From Clostridiales bacterium (GTDB taxonomy: Bacteria; Bacillota; Clostridia; Saccharofermentanales; Saccharofermentanaceae): 9,276 nt of DNA. The notes below the pieces were generated by a model, which saw only the letters and a program-made list of their open reading frames with translations, ran no database searches and had not been told where the DNA came from. The stretch is from positions 1 to 9,276 of the forward strand of contig JAFGGR010000186.1 in the NCBI GenBank assembly GCA_016930475.1, read 5' to 3'. Positions 1 to 6,937 of this stretch are shown one piece after another (within the stretch, counting starts at the first letter, position 1; each line of letters starts with the position of its first letter). Both the position numbers and the translations under genes were made by a program.

Positions 1-282
1 AATCTCGACGTCATCAAGACGGCCGATTATATAATTGATTTGGGCCCGGAGGGCGGAGATAAAGGCGGAACCGTTGTAGCCACGGGCACTCCGGAAGATG
101 TTTCCGGCAATTCCTATTCATATACCGGACAGTATTTGGCTCCGATCCTCAAGAAGGCTCAAGATTTCGGGCCTCGCTTGGATTCGGACATCAGAAAATT
201 CAACGCCGTTGTCGAGAAAGATAAACTCGAGATCGCAACGGCTGTTAAACCGCGAAGAAGAAGAGTCGCGAAGAAAGATTAA
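1..282 (+). CDS. uvrA: UvrA excinuclease ABC subunit A, C-terminal end (5' partial)
   Basis: This is the last 93 codons of UvrA, the ATPase that recognises DNA damage and loads UvrB in nucleotide excision repair. The frame is open from base 1 and begins N-L-D-V-I-K-T-A-D-Y-I-I-D-L-G-P-E-G-G-D, which is the signature end of the second ABC ATPase domain of UvrA. G-T-V-V-A-T-G-T-P-E-D and the S-Y-T-G-Q-Y-L motif follow, as in the family. After that point most UvrA proteins soon stop, whereas this one carries roughly 40 more residues ending in a very basic K-P-R-R-R-R-V-A-K-K-D tail. The stop codon TAA is at 280-282. The next gene starts 10 bases later, with its AAGGA ribosome binding site (281-285) overlapping this stop codon, so the two are probably co-transcribed. 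The identity is clear; the start lies outside the window. Confidence 0.93.
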   Translation, partial: NLDVIKTADYIIDLGPEGGDKGGTVVATGTPEDVSGNSYSYTGQYLAPILKKAQDFGPRLDSDIRKFNAVVEKDKLEIATAVKPRRRRVAKKD

Positions 283-292
283 GGAAAAATAA

Positions 293-2758
293 ATGACAAA
301 ATGCGTGATTTGCAAAAAGAATGTTGCCGTGGTTTTTACGACCCGAATTGAGAACGGAAAACGCATCAGTGAAGGGCTTTGTTTAAAGTGCGCTTACCAG
401 ACCGGGATCGGCGGGATCGACGAGATGTTCGCGAAGGCCGGTATTAACGAGAAAAATATCGATCGGGTATCGGAACGATTGAACAATCTGATGACCGGAG
501 TCGAAGGAAGCCAGCCGGAGGATATCTTCAAGATGCTGTTGGGATCCGAGGATTTGTTCTCGGACAATGGCTTAACGGAATCAAGCGATGAGTTTTCGGA
601 TGAAGAAGGAGACCCGCCGCTTTCCAACTTAGGGTTTCTCGAAATTGGGAATCAGGATCTCGGCGGGTCGTTTGACATGAATGACGAGGCCTTGAAATCA
701 GAGGATTCCGAAGATATTTCGGATGGGATTCCGGGCAACGAGAAGAAAGCGGATCCGAGCGAGCCGAAGCAGAAGCAAGCCGCAGACCGAAAAAGAGAGC
801 CCAAACTTCGTTTTTTGGATCAATTCGGATCTAATCTGACGCGTAAGGCGAAGGAAGGAAAGATCGATCGAATCATCGGCCGTGAGAAGGAACTTGAACG
901 CGTCATTCAAATCTTGAATCGCCGTACCAAGAACAATCCGGCGATACTCGGTGCTCCGGGTGTCGGCAAGACGGCGATCGCCGAGGGATTGGCAGTACGG
1001 ATCGCCGAAGGAAACGTTCCGGCGAAACTTCTGGATATGTCCGTGTATCTTTTGGATATGACGGCGATGGTGGCCGGCACGCAGTTTCGCGGCCAGTTTG
1101 AAAGCAGGATGAAGGGCGTTGTCGAAGACGCCAAGAAGAGTGATAATGTCGTATTGGTCATCGACGAACTTCATAATATCATGGGTGCCGGAGATGCGGA
1201 GGGCGCGATGAATGCGGCCAATATTCTCAAACCGGCGTTGGCGAAGGGGGAGATTCGCGTAATCGGTTCCACCACTTTGGATGAGTACCGACGTCATATC
1301 GAGAAAGATTCCGCGCTGGAGCGGCGTTTTCAGAAGGTGATCGTCGAAGAACCGAGCGAAGCGGAGAGTATTGAAATACTTAAGGGAATTCGAGATTATT
1401 ACGAGGATCATCACCACGTTTCGTATTCGGACGAGGTGGTCGAATATGCCGTCAAAGCATCCGCACGATATATTATGGATCGTTTTCTGCCGGATAAGGC
1501 CATCGATTTGCTGGATGAATCCGGTTCGAGGGCAAACCTTCGGGAGGTTCTTTTGGTGAAGCATAAATCGCTTACCAACGAGAAGAGCGAGATGGAGAAG
1601 GATCTGACGGAAATCGAACAGAAAATCGAGTCTGCGGCTCCTCAGGTGATCGAGGATGAGGGACTTTACGAGAAACAAGCGGAGACAAAGGCTCACTTAC
1701 TGCGAATAGAAGAGGAATTGAAGTCTTTGGAGAGCGAGTTGGTGCCGACGATTATTTCTCATGAGGATATTTCGGCAGTGATTGAGATGTGGACGGGGAT
1801 ACCGGTCAAACGGATATCGGAATCGGAATCCGAGAAACTGATGAAGCTGGAAGAGCGTCTGCATAAGCGCGTGATCGGCCAGGACGACGCCGTCGGAGCC
1901 TTAGCACGCGCAATTCGCCGCAATCGTTCCGGTTTTGGCAAGAAGCATAAGCCCGCATCGTTCATCTTTGTCGGACCGACCGGTGTCGGAAAGACCGAGT
2001 TGGTCAAGGCGGTTGCCGAGGCGATGTTTGCGCGAGAAGACGCGTTGATCCGCATGGATATGTCCGAGTTTATGGAGGCGCATACAGTCAGTAAGTTGAT
2101 CGGATCGCCGCCGGGATACGTCGGTTACGATGACGGCGGACAACTGACGGAGCGAGTTCGCCGCAAGCCTTATTCGGTCATTCTTTTCGATGAGATCGAG
2201 AAAGCGCACCCCGATGTTTTCAATTTGCTGTTGCAGATATTGGACGACGGGCGTTTGACCGACAGCCACGGGCGATTGGTCAATTTTGAAAACACGATCT
2301 TGATCATGACATCCAACGCGGGAACTACGCTGAAGTCGAACGGCTTCGGATTCGGTTCGGAAGGTCATGTCGCGATGGAGAGCCGGGTTCAGACCGTTCT
2401 TAAAGATATGTTTCGACCGGAATTTCTGAACCGTGTAGACGAGATCATTGTCTTCCGGGAGTTGTCGAGAGATGAGATCCGCCGGATCGTTGAATTGATG
2501 CTCAAAGAGCTGTCCGATCAATTACTTGAGAAAAACATCGAGCTTCGCGTTTCGGAGAAGGCCAAGGATGTTCTGGCCGAAGAAGGATACGATGTCAAAT
2601 ACGGAGCCAGACCTTTGCGCAAGACGATCCAGCGTCGTCTCGAAGACCCGCTATCCGATCGGTTCCTGACCGGTAAGCTTGATGATGTGTATGAAGTAGA
2701 CGTAGACCACGACGGTAATGAGTTTACTTTTGACCTGTTGCGTCGCGAAGAGAAATAG
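293..2758 (+). CDS. clpE: ClpE-type zinc-finger AAA+ Clp ATPase
   Basis: This 821-residue Hsp100 unfoldase should feed substrates to the ClpP peptidase in the cytoplasm. The N-terminus has a zinc-finger pattern, C4-x2-C7 and C30-x2-C33, in place of the Clp_N repeats of ClpC/ClpA; that is the mark of ClpE. An acidic, Ser-rich linker covers about residues 75-172. AAA+ domain 1 has Walker A at 220-227 (K226), Walker B D291-E292, a pore loop with QFRG, and an arginine-finger region R344-R345-F-Q. A coiled middle segment (about 430-510) includes a UVR-like stretch, YEKQAETK. AAA+ domain 2 has Walker A at 561-568 (K567), Walker B D633-E634, the pore loop PPGYVGY and PEFLNRVDEI. A G-F-G-F loop near 684-687 fits the ClpP-docking position. 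The start ATG has AAGGA seven bases upstream. It is longer than the roughly 700-750 residues I recall for ClpE, mostly because of the linker. ClpC is the alternative name such proteins often receive. Confidence 0.94.
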   Translation: MTKCVICKKNVAVVFTTRIENGKRISEGLCLKCAYQTGIGGIDEMFAKAGINEKNIDRVSERLNNLMTGVEGSQPEDIFKMLLGSEDLFSDNGLTESSDEFSDEEGDPPLSNLGFLEIGNQDLGGSFDMNDEALKSEDSEDISDGIPGNEKKADPSEPKQKQAADRKREPKLRFLDQFGSNLTRKAKEGKIDRIIGREKELERVIQILNRRTKNNPAILGAPGVGKTAIAEGLAVRIAEGNVPAKLLDMSVYLLDMTAMVAGTQFRGQFESRMKGVVEDAKKSDNVVLVIDELHNIMGAGDAEGAMNAANILKPALAKGEIRVIGSTTLDEYRRHIEKDSALERRFQKVIVEEPSEAESIEILKGIRDYYEDHHHVSYSDEVVEYAVKASARYIMDRFLPDKAIDLLDESGSRANLREVLLVKHKSLTNEKSEMEKDLTEIEQKIESAAPQVIEDEGLYEKQAETKAHLLRIEEELKSLESELVPTIISHEDISAVIEMWTGIPVKRISESESEKLMKLEERLHKRVIGQDDAVGALARAIRRNRSGFGKKHKPASFIFVGPTGVGKTELVKAVAEAMFAREDALIRMDMSEFMEAHTVSKLIGSPPGYVGYDDGGQLTERVRRKPYSVILFDEIEKAHPDVFNLLLQILDDGRLTDSHGRLVNFENTILIMTSNAGTTLKSNGFGFGSEGHVAMESRVQTVLKDMFRPEFLNRVDEIIVFRELSRDEIRRIVELMLKELSDQLLEKNIELRVSEKAKDVLAEEGYDVKYGARPLRKTIQRRLEDPLSDRFLTGKLDDVYEVDVDHDGNEFTFDLLRREEK

Positions 2759-2794
2759 CTCATGGCTTCATGTGTAATTTCAGAGCAATAAAGG

Positions 2795-2830
2795 ACCCGC
2801 CGAGATTTGTTCGCGGCGGGTAATTTTGTT
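2795..2830 (+). terminator. Terminator between convergent clpE and argJ
   Basis: An 8-base-pair stem (2795-2802 ACCCGCCG with 2814-2821 CGGCGGGT) and an 11-base loop are followed by AATTTTGTT on the + strand. It sits 36 bases past the clpE stop and 28 bases past the argJ stop. Read leftwards, the hairpin is followed by CCTTTATT, so it may also stop argJ transcripts, though less strongly. The stem is seen directly; bidirectional action is inferred. Confidence 0.75.
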
Positions 2831-2848
2831 CGAATCGGAGAAAAGCGA

Positions 2849-4057
2849 TTACGAGCGGTAACTTCCGTTGATTTTTACATAGTCATACGAAAAATCGCAG
2901 GTCCACATCCGATCTGAGCTGTTGCCGGAATGAAGCTCGAGTTTGATCAGGATCTGATCCCGGGACAAGATCCCTTTGGCCTCGCTTTCGTCAAATATCA
3001 TCGCACAGCCGTTTTTGCAAACCTGAAGCGGGCCGAAAAAGATGTCCGTTTTGTTCGGGTCGAAGTTTGCCCCGGAGTAGCCGGCAGCGGTGATGATACG
3101 TCCCCAGTTTGCGTCCTGTCCGAACATGGCAGTCTTACATAACGGTGAGCGGCAGATGCTTTGTACGATCAGGAGCGCGTCTTGGTCGGTCGGAGCGCCT
3201 TCAACGATCACTTCGATCAGCTTCGTCGCACCTTCTCCGTCCGCCGCGATCATCCGAGCCAGATCTTCGGCTATTTTTCGAAAGGCCTTCTCAAAAAGCC
3301 GTTGCGAATCGGTTCCCGCCACTATTTTTTGTCCGGACATACCGTTCGCCATGATCACGACGGTATCGCAGACAGACGTATCTCCGTCGACCGAAACACG
3401 ATTGAATGTACGTTCGACGGCCCCGTGAAGCAGAGCATCCAAAAAGCCCGGTTCAATGTCCGCGTCCGTCGTAAATACAGCGATCATTGTCGCCAAATCC
3501 GGATGGATCATTCCCGATCCTTTTGCCATGCCGGATATCGTGACCGGCGTACCGTTCAAATCGATGGTTTCGGACGATTCTTTGGGAACGGTATCGGTCG
3601 TCATCATCGCGTGCATTGCTTGGTGCGCGGACTCCTCGGAACGGGAGAGCGTTGTTTCGAAATTTGCGATCCCGTGAATGATTTTTTCGACGTCAAGACG
3701 TTGGCCGATCACACCGGTCGAGCAAGTTAATATTTCTTCGGGTCGGACATGGATTGCCGCCGCCGCTTCTTCCGCAATACGTTCCGCGTCCGTATCGCCC
3801 TGAATTCCGATACACGCATTCGCGCTTACCGTGTTGATCATGATGCCCCGACAGTGCCCGTACTGATCGATAATCCGTCGGGTGCGTCGGAGAGAGTGAC
3901 CTTGAACGGCATTTTTCGTGTACATTCCGGCCGCGGACGCATTGCGTTCGGAAACAACAAAAGCTAAATCCGGCTTGCCGTCTTTTTTCATTCCGCACCG
4001 GATCCCGGTCGCCAGGTATCCTTTGGGCTTTGTGATATAAGATGATTTTTCCGACAT
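2849..4057 (-). CDS. argJ: ArgJ, bifunctional ornithine acetyltransferase / N-acetylglutamate synthase
   Basis: This 402-residue enzyme moves the acetyl group from N-acetylornithine to glutamate in the cyclic arginine pathway, and in many bacteria also makes N-acetylglutamate from acetyl-CoA. The precursor cleaves itself into alpha and beta chains. Visible landmarks are the oxyanion motif S113-T-G-V-I-G118, K179-G-S-G-M-I, the cleavage and nucleophile site A-T190-M, D225-G-D-T-S, D273-G-E-G-A-T-K, N317-W-G-R, and the C-terminal F-S-Y-D-Y-V-K-I-N397...S402 end. An in-frame ATG lies upstream (extending the frame to 4150), but the ATG at 4057 is favoured: it gives the normal family length, starts directly before the conserved core, and has GAGG five bases upstream. 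One oddity is residues 75-82, N-T-V-S-A-N-A-C, where the family normally has N-S-G-N-A-N-A-C. No other arg gene is in the window and a hairpin follows, so it is probably transcribed alone. Confidence 0.97.
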   Translation of the reverse strand: MSEKSSYITKPKGYLATGIRCGMKKDGKPDLAFVVSERNASAAGMYTKNAVQGHSLRRTRRIIDQYGHCRGIMINTVSANACIGIQGDTDAERIAEEAAAAIHVRPEEILTCSTGVIGQRLDVEKIIHGIANFETTLSRSEESAHQAMHAMMTTDTVPKESSETIDLNGTPVTISGMAKGSGMIHPDLATMIAVFTTDADIEPGFLDALLHGAVERTFNRVSVDGDTSVCDTVVIMANGMSGQKIVAGTDSQRLFEKAFRKIAEDLARMIAADGEGATKLIEVIVEGAPTDQDALLIVQSICRSPLCKTAMFGQDANWGRIITAAGYSGANFDPNKTDIFFGPLQVCKNGCAMIFDESEAKGILSRDQILIKLELHSGNSSDRMWTCDFSYDYVKINGSYRS

Positions 4058-4091
4058 ATGCACCTCGCATGAAGTTATTGAATAAATGCGT

Positions 4092-4120
4092 ATTATACAC
4101 CATTTGGGTCGATTTATCAT
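4092..4120 (-). promoter_or_regulatory. Probable argJ promoter
   Basis: The complement of 4092-4097 reads TATAAT. A weak -35 (ATGATA or TGATAA, complement of about 4114-4120) lies 16-17 bases upstream. Transcription would begin near 4085, leaving a leader of about 28 bases before the argJ ATG at 4057. The -10 match is exact but the -35 is poor, so an activator or regulated use is possible. I did not find a clear ArgR-type operator by eye. Confidence 0.5.
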
Positions 4121-4147
4121 TCCTATCCGGGCAAAATGCGATATAAT
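4118..4147 (+). promoter_or_regulatory. Probable promoter of the DUF975-flavoprotein operon
   Basis: An exact TATAAT stands at 4142-4147 with only a weak -35 (about 4118-4124, CATTCCT) at 17-18 bases. The predicted transcript start near 4154 favours translation from the ATG at 4183 rather than the one at 4168, which would have only about 14 leader bases. It faces away from the argJ promoter, and the two -10 boxes are 44 bases apart. Confidence 0.45.
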
Positions 4148-4182
4148 CAAGTGGGTAATTCAAAACCATGGGGGTAAATATT

Positions 4183-5124
4183 ATGTGGACCTGTTCGGAA
4201 ATTCGCCGGTCGGCTCGAAACAGAATCAACGCATCTCTGTCAACGACTCTTTTTTCTTCTTTTGTGTACCTTGCGATTCTGTCCGCGCTTCCGATCCTTT
4301 ATTCGTTTGTCTATATGATCAGTTCTTTCACGATCATCAGAGGACGATCCTCTGACGCGGTAACCGCGATATACCCGCTGATATCGATGATGGGTTGGTT
4401 GTATAATTTGGCGATGATCGCACTGACGTTTTTTGTTTTTAACCTTCTTCTGGTAGGTTTTGTACGTTTCATTTCGACGTTAAAACCGGAAATGAATGAG
4501 GGAGAAAAAAGTGTCGGTAATTTGTTCTGGGCATTCAGGGAAGGAAGATACTCGCGCATACTCGCCGGAACGGCTTGGAAACAACTGTGGCTGATCATTT
4601 GGAACTGGATCACTTCGCTGGTGTATTTTATCCCGGTGATCGTTTTTTTTGTGGCACTGTTTCTCAATCCGAATTTTACGAAAGCATTCGAGGAAAATGA
4701 TCCGAATACCATGGATTTCTGGACGACGTTATTTGAAGGTGCCGTAGTAGCGTTACTCATCTTCGGCGCAGTGTTTCTTGTCTGTATCATTGCTCAAAGC
4801 ATCGTTTTATATAATCGCATGTATGCGTATATTTTCACGGAGTACGTTCTTTCCGAGCAACCCGGACTGCCGACAAAGAGCGCTCTGGAAATCAGCAAGA
4901 AAATGACTGCGGGGATCAAGCTCAGAATGTTTTTGCTGGATCTGTCTTTTATTGGGTGGAGAATTTTGAGTTTATTCACATTCGGCATTTTAAACATATG
5001 GATCTTGCCGTATCGAACGGCAGCGTTTCTCGAAGTATATTATCGCAGAAAAGAAGAGTTGCGGCCGGCATCTGTTTCTTCCGGTACACAGATCGCCCCA
5101 CCACAAGGGAACGGAGAATTTTAA
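4183..5124 (+). CDS. DUF975 family integral membrane protein
   Basis: This 313-residue protein has five or six hydrophobic segments (about 22-48, 67-97, 132-162, 184-210 and 248-275) and should lie in the cytoplasmic membrane. The C-terminal part (about 235-290) has the DUF975 pattern: A-L-E-I-S-K-K-M, then R-M-F-L-L-D-L-S-F-I-G-W-R, then a hydrophobic run ending W-I-L-P-Y. The family has no settled function that I know of. The tail after about 290 is polar and likely cytoplasmic. I chose the ATG at 4183 because GGGGGT (4170-4175) lies about seven to eight bases upstream. A second ATG at 4168 would add five residues (M-G-V-N-I) and cannot be excluded. The stop codon TAA shares its last A with the ATG of the next gene, so translation of the two is coupled. 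Confidence 0.85.
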   Translation: MWTCSEIRRSARNRINASLSTTLFSSFVYLAILSALPILYSFVYMISSFTIIRGRSSDAVTAIYPLISMMGWLYNLAMIALTFFVFNLLLVGFVRFISTLKPEMNEGEKSVGNLFWAFREGRYSRILAGTAWKQLWLIIWNWITSLVYFIPVIVFFVALFLNPNFTKAFEENDPNTMDFWTTLFEGAVVALLIFGAVFLVCIIAQSIVLYNRMYAYIFTEYVLSEQPGLPTKSALEISKKMTAGIKLRMFLLDLSFIGWRILSLFTFGILNIWILPYRTAAFLEVYYRRKEELRPASVSSGTQIAPPQGNGEF

Positions 5125-6527
5125 TGAGCTCGGATAAGAATTACGATGTCGCTATTATCGGATCGGGCATTTCCGGTATATTTGCAGCATATGAGCTGAT
5201 GATCAACGATCCGAAGCTGAAGGTGATCCTGATCGAGCAAGGCCAATTGGTTTCACAAAGGTCTTGTCCGATCATCAAAGGAACGGCCGACAGTTGCGTC
5301 GGATGCGATCCTTGCGCGATCATGCGCGGATTCGGAGGAGCCGGTGCTTTTTCGGACGGAAAGTTTAATTTCACGACTCAGTTCGGAGGGTGGCTGAATG
5401 AATACATCCCGGACCGGGAGTTGATGAAGCTGATCGAGTATGTCGATCAGGTAAATGTCGAATTCGGAGCGACTACGGATATATATTCAACGGATACCCC
5501 TGCGGCCGACGAGATTCGCCGGAAGGCGATCGGTTTGGATCTGCACCTGATGGATGCCAAGTGCAAGCATTTGGGTACGGAGCGGAATCGAGATTTGCTC
5601 GCGGTACAGTTTGAATGGCTGAGTAAGCGTCTTGAAGTTGTTTGCGGCACTCGAGTCGACGAGATATCCGTCTCAAAAGAAGGCCGGTTTGAATTGGACA
5701 CTTCGTCCGGGCGGGTCCGTTGCGAGTATCTGGTTGCCGCACCGGGGCGTTCGGGCGCCGAGTGGTTTTCGAAGCAGTGCCAGAAACTCAAACTTGTAAT
5801 GATAAACAATCAGGTTGACCTGGGCTTACGCGTGGAACTCCCGGCGATCGTATTTAAAGAGATCACCGACGCAATGTATGAAGCGAAGCTCTTATACCGA
5901 ACCTCCCGATATAAGGATGTGGTTCGCACCTTTTGCATGAATCCGTACGGCTATGTCGTTACCGAGAACACGGACGGCATCATTACCGCGAACGGCCACA
6001 GTTACACGGATCCGTCCATGCGGAGTGAAAATACCAACTTTGCTCTGCTGGTGAGCAATCGGTTCACAACCCCGTTTAACGAGCCGTATCAATACGGCAA
6101 GCGTATCGCCTCGCTCTCCAATATGCTTGGCGGAGGAATTATGGTTCAGCGCTTCGGCGACTTGATGGACGGAAGAAGGACCAACGCGCATCGGCTTCCT
6201 CAGGGCTTTGTCAAGCCGACACTCAAAGCGACACCGGGGGATCTTTCTCTCGTTCTTCCGAAGCGACATTTGGATAATATTATCGAGATGATCCAGGTGC
6301 TGGATAAACTTGCGCCCGGAACGGCGAATCAAGATACCTTGTTATATGGGGTGGAGGTCAAGTTCTACAGCGCAAGAATCAGCTTGACGAATGAACTCGA
6401 GACAATGATCCCCAACTTTTTTGCGATCGGTGACGGGGCGGGGATCACAAGAGGATTATCTCAGGCCGGAGCCAGCGGAGCGCATGCGGCTCGCGCTATT
6501 CTTCGGCGCAAAGGAGTTTTATCATGA
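5124..6527 (+). CDS. FAD-dependent dehydrogenase, COG2509 type
   Basis: This 467-residue soluble flavoprotein has an N-terminal Rossmann fold with the dinucleotide motif G13-S-G-I-S-G18 and E38 at the end of strand 2, where the adenine ribose is bound. The C-terminal FAD contact is F-A-I-G436-D-G-A-G followed by L-S-Q-A-G-A-S-G. A cysteine cluster, C48 then C58-V-G-C61-D-P-C64, lies between the fold and the G-F-G-G-A-G-A-F-S-D-G-K stretch that is characteristic of this family (FAD-dependent dehydrogenases related to HI0933 and GidA-like proteins). Its true substrate is, to my knowledge, not known. The start ATG overlaps the stop of the DUF975 gene, with GGAG (5113-5116) seven bases upstream. 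The same frame is open further upstream inside the DUF975 gene, but without homology to the fold. No terminator is visible after the stop, so transcripts may run into the tRNA operon. Confidence 0.9.
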   Translation: MSSDKNYDVAIIGSGISGIFAAYELMINDPKLKVILIEQGQLVSQRSCPIIKGTADSCVGCDPCAIMRGFGGAGAFSDGKFNFTTQFGGWLNEYIPDRELMKLIEYVDQVNVEFGATTDIYSTDTPAADEIRRKAIGLDLHLMDAKCKHLGTERNRDLLAVQFEWLSKRLEVVCGTRVDEISVSKEGRFELDTSSGRVRCEYLVAAPGRSGAEWFSKQCQKLKLVMINNQVDLGLRVELPAIVFKEITDAMYEAKLLYRTSRYKDVVRTFCMNPYGYVVTENTDGIITANGHSYTDPSMRSENTNFALLVSNRFTTPFNEPYQYGKRIASLSNMLGGGIMVQRFGDLMDGRRTNAHRLPQGFVKPTLKATPGDLSLVLPKRHLDNIIEMIQVLDKLAPGTANQDTLLYGVEVKFYSARISLTNELETMIPNFFAIGDGAGITRGLSQAGASGAHAARAILRRKGVLS

Positions 6528-6550
6528 TCTGGTTCATGCTCGCTTCTTGA
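6524..6550 (+). other. 8-codon reading frame coupled to the flavoprotein gene
   Basis: ATG at 6524 overlaps the TGA of the preceding gene (ATGA) and is preceded by AAGGAG (6511-6516) with seven bases between, a better ribosome binding site than most in the window. It encodes only M-I-W-F-M-L-A-S before TGA at 6548-6550. It could be the stump of a lost third operon gene, a small leader-like peptide, or chance, since AAGGAG is also part of a K-G-V codon run in the gene above. I do not claim that it is translated. Confidence 0.25.
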
Positions 6551-6561
6551 CCGGCTTTGTG

Positions 6562-6590
6562 TTGACATTTGCCACGTACACACATATAAT
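6562..6590 (+). promoter_or_regulatory. Consensus sigma-70/sigma-A promoter of the tRNA operon
   Basis: TTGACA (6562-6567) and TATAAT (6585-6590) are both exact and are separated by exactly 17 bases. The transcript should begin near 6597, about 24 bases before tRNA-His. It lies in the gap after the flavoprotein gene and fits the need for constitutive, strong tRNA transcription. Confidence 0.93.
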
Positions 6591-6620
6591 TTCATTCGTG
6601 CCTTTGATACGGCAAGATAC

Positions 6621-6698
6621 GGTGGGATTAGTTCAGCTGGTTAGAGCGCTAGTTTGTGGCACTAGAGATCGTGGGTTCGAATCCCATATCCCACCCCA
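6621..6698 (+). tRNA. tRNA-His (anticodon GTG)
   Basis: A full cloverleaf can be drawn. The acceptor stem is 6622-6628 with 6688-6694, the anticodon stem CTAGT/ACTAG encloses TTGTGGC with anticodon GTG at 6656-6658, and the T arm is GTGGG-TTCGAAT-CCCAT. The extra G typical of tRNA-His (G-1, base 6621) is encoded and faces C73 (6695). CCA is encoded at 6696-6698. It is the first tRNA of a three-gene operon. Confidence 0.97.
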
Positions 6699-6749
6699 AC
6701 CATCCCCTTGAAGCGGGGTTCGGCTGATTTGCTTCATTCCCGCATCCGA

Positions 6750-6824
6750 TGGGGTGTAGCCAAGCGGTAAGGCACGGGACTTTGACTCCCGCATGCGTAG
6801 GTTCAAATCCTGCCACCCCAGCCA
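6750..6824 (+). tRNA. tRNA-Gln (anticodon TTG)
   Basis: The acceptor stem TGGGGTG (6750-6756) pairs with CACCCCA (6814-6820), the discriminator is G6821 and CCA is encoded at 6822-6824. The anticodon stem CGGGA/TCCCG encloses CTTTGAC with anticodon TTG at 6782-6784. A 51-base spacer separates it from tRNA-His; that spacer contains a short CCCC...GGGG hairpin (about 6704-6718) that is probably only a processing structure. Confidence 0.97.
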
Positions 6825-6827
6825 TAT

Positions 6828-6903
6828 GGTTCACTAGCTCAGTTGGTAGAGCACCTGACTTTTAATCAGGGGGTCCGGAGTTCGAACCTCCGGTGAGCCA
6901 CCA
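6828..6903 (+). tRNA. tRNA-Lys (anticodon TTT)
   Basis: The acceptor stem GGTTCAC (6828-6834) pairs with GTGAGCC (6893-6899) with one G-T pair, the discriminator is A6900, and CCA is encoded at 6901-6903. The anticodon stem CCTGA/TCAGG encloses CTTTTAA with anticodon TTT at 6861-6863. Only three bases separate it from tRNA-Gln, so the two must be cut from a common precursor. Confidence 0.97.
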
Positions 6904-6937
6904 GCCCTTCCGGGTGATTTGCCCGGAAGGGCTTTTT
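6903..6937 (+). terminator. Rho-independent terminator of the tRNA operon
   Basis: A perfect 12-base-pair stem (6903-6914 AGCCCTTCCGGG with 6922-6933 CCCGGAAGGGCT) and a seven-base loop are followed directly by a T run. The stem begins at the final A of the tRNA-Lys CCA, so terminator and tRNA end overlap by one base. It closes the tRNA operon and insulates the downstream hydrolase gene. Confidence 0.95.

Noticed and set aside
698..1696. A 332-codon open frame on the minus strand
   Set aside because: It is antisense to the first AAA+ domain of the Clp ATPase, and codon bias of a conserved gene explains the lack of stops. The same holds for the shorter minus-strand frame at 1901-2521.
3161..3730. 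Plus-strand open frames of 70-189 codons across the argJ region
   Set aside because: They are antisense to argJ, which is conserved end to end, and their products show no recognisable domain.
4058..4150. N-terminal extension of ArgJ by 31 residues from an upstream ATG
   Set aside because: It would cover the likely -10 box at 4092-4097, has no family match, and the ATG at 4057 has a ribosome binding site and gives the usual length.
4956..5123. Upstream extension of the flavoprotein frame inside the DUF975 gene
   Set aside because: The extra 56 residues show no homology to the fold, and the ATG at 5124 has a good ribosome binding site and precedes the FAD motif directly.
6704..6718. Terminator between tRNA-His and tRNA-Gln
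   Set aside because: The CCCC...GGGG hairpin has four pairs and no T run, so it is more likely an incidental or processing structure.
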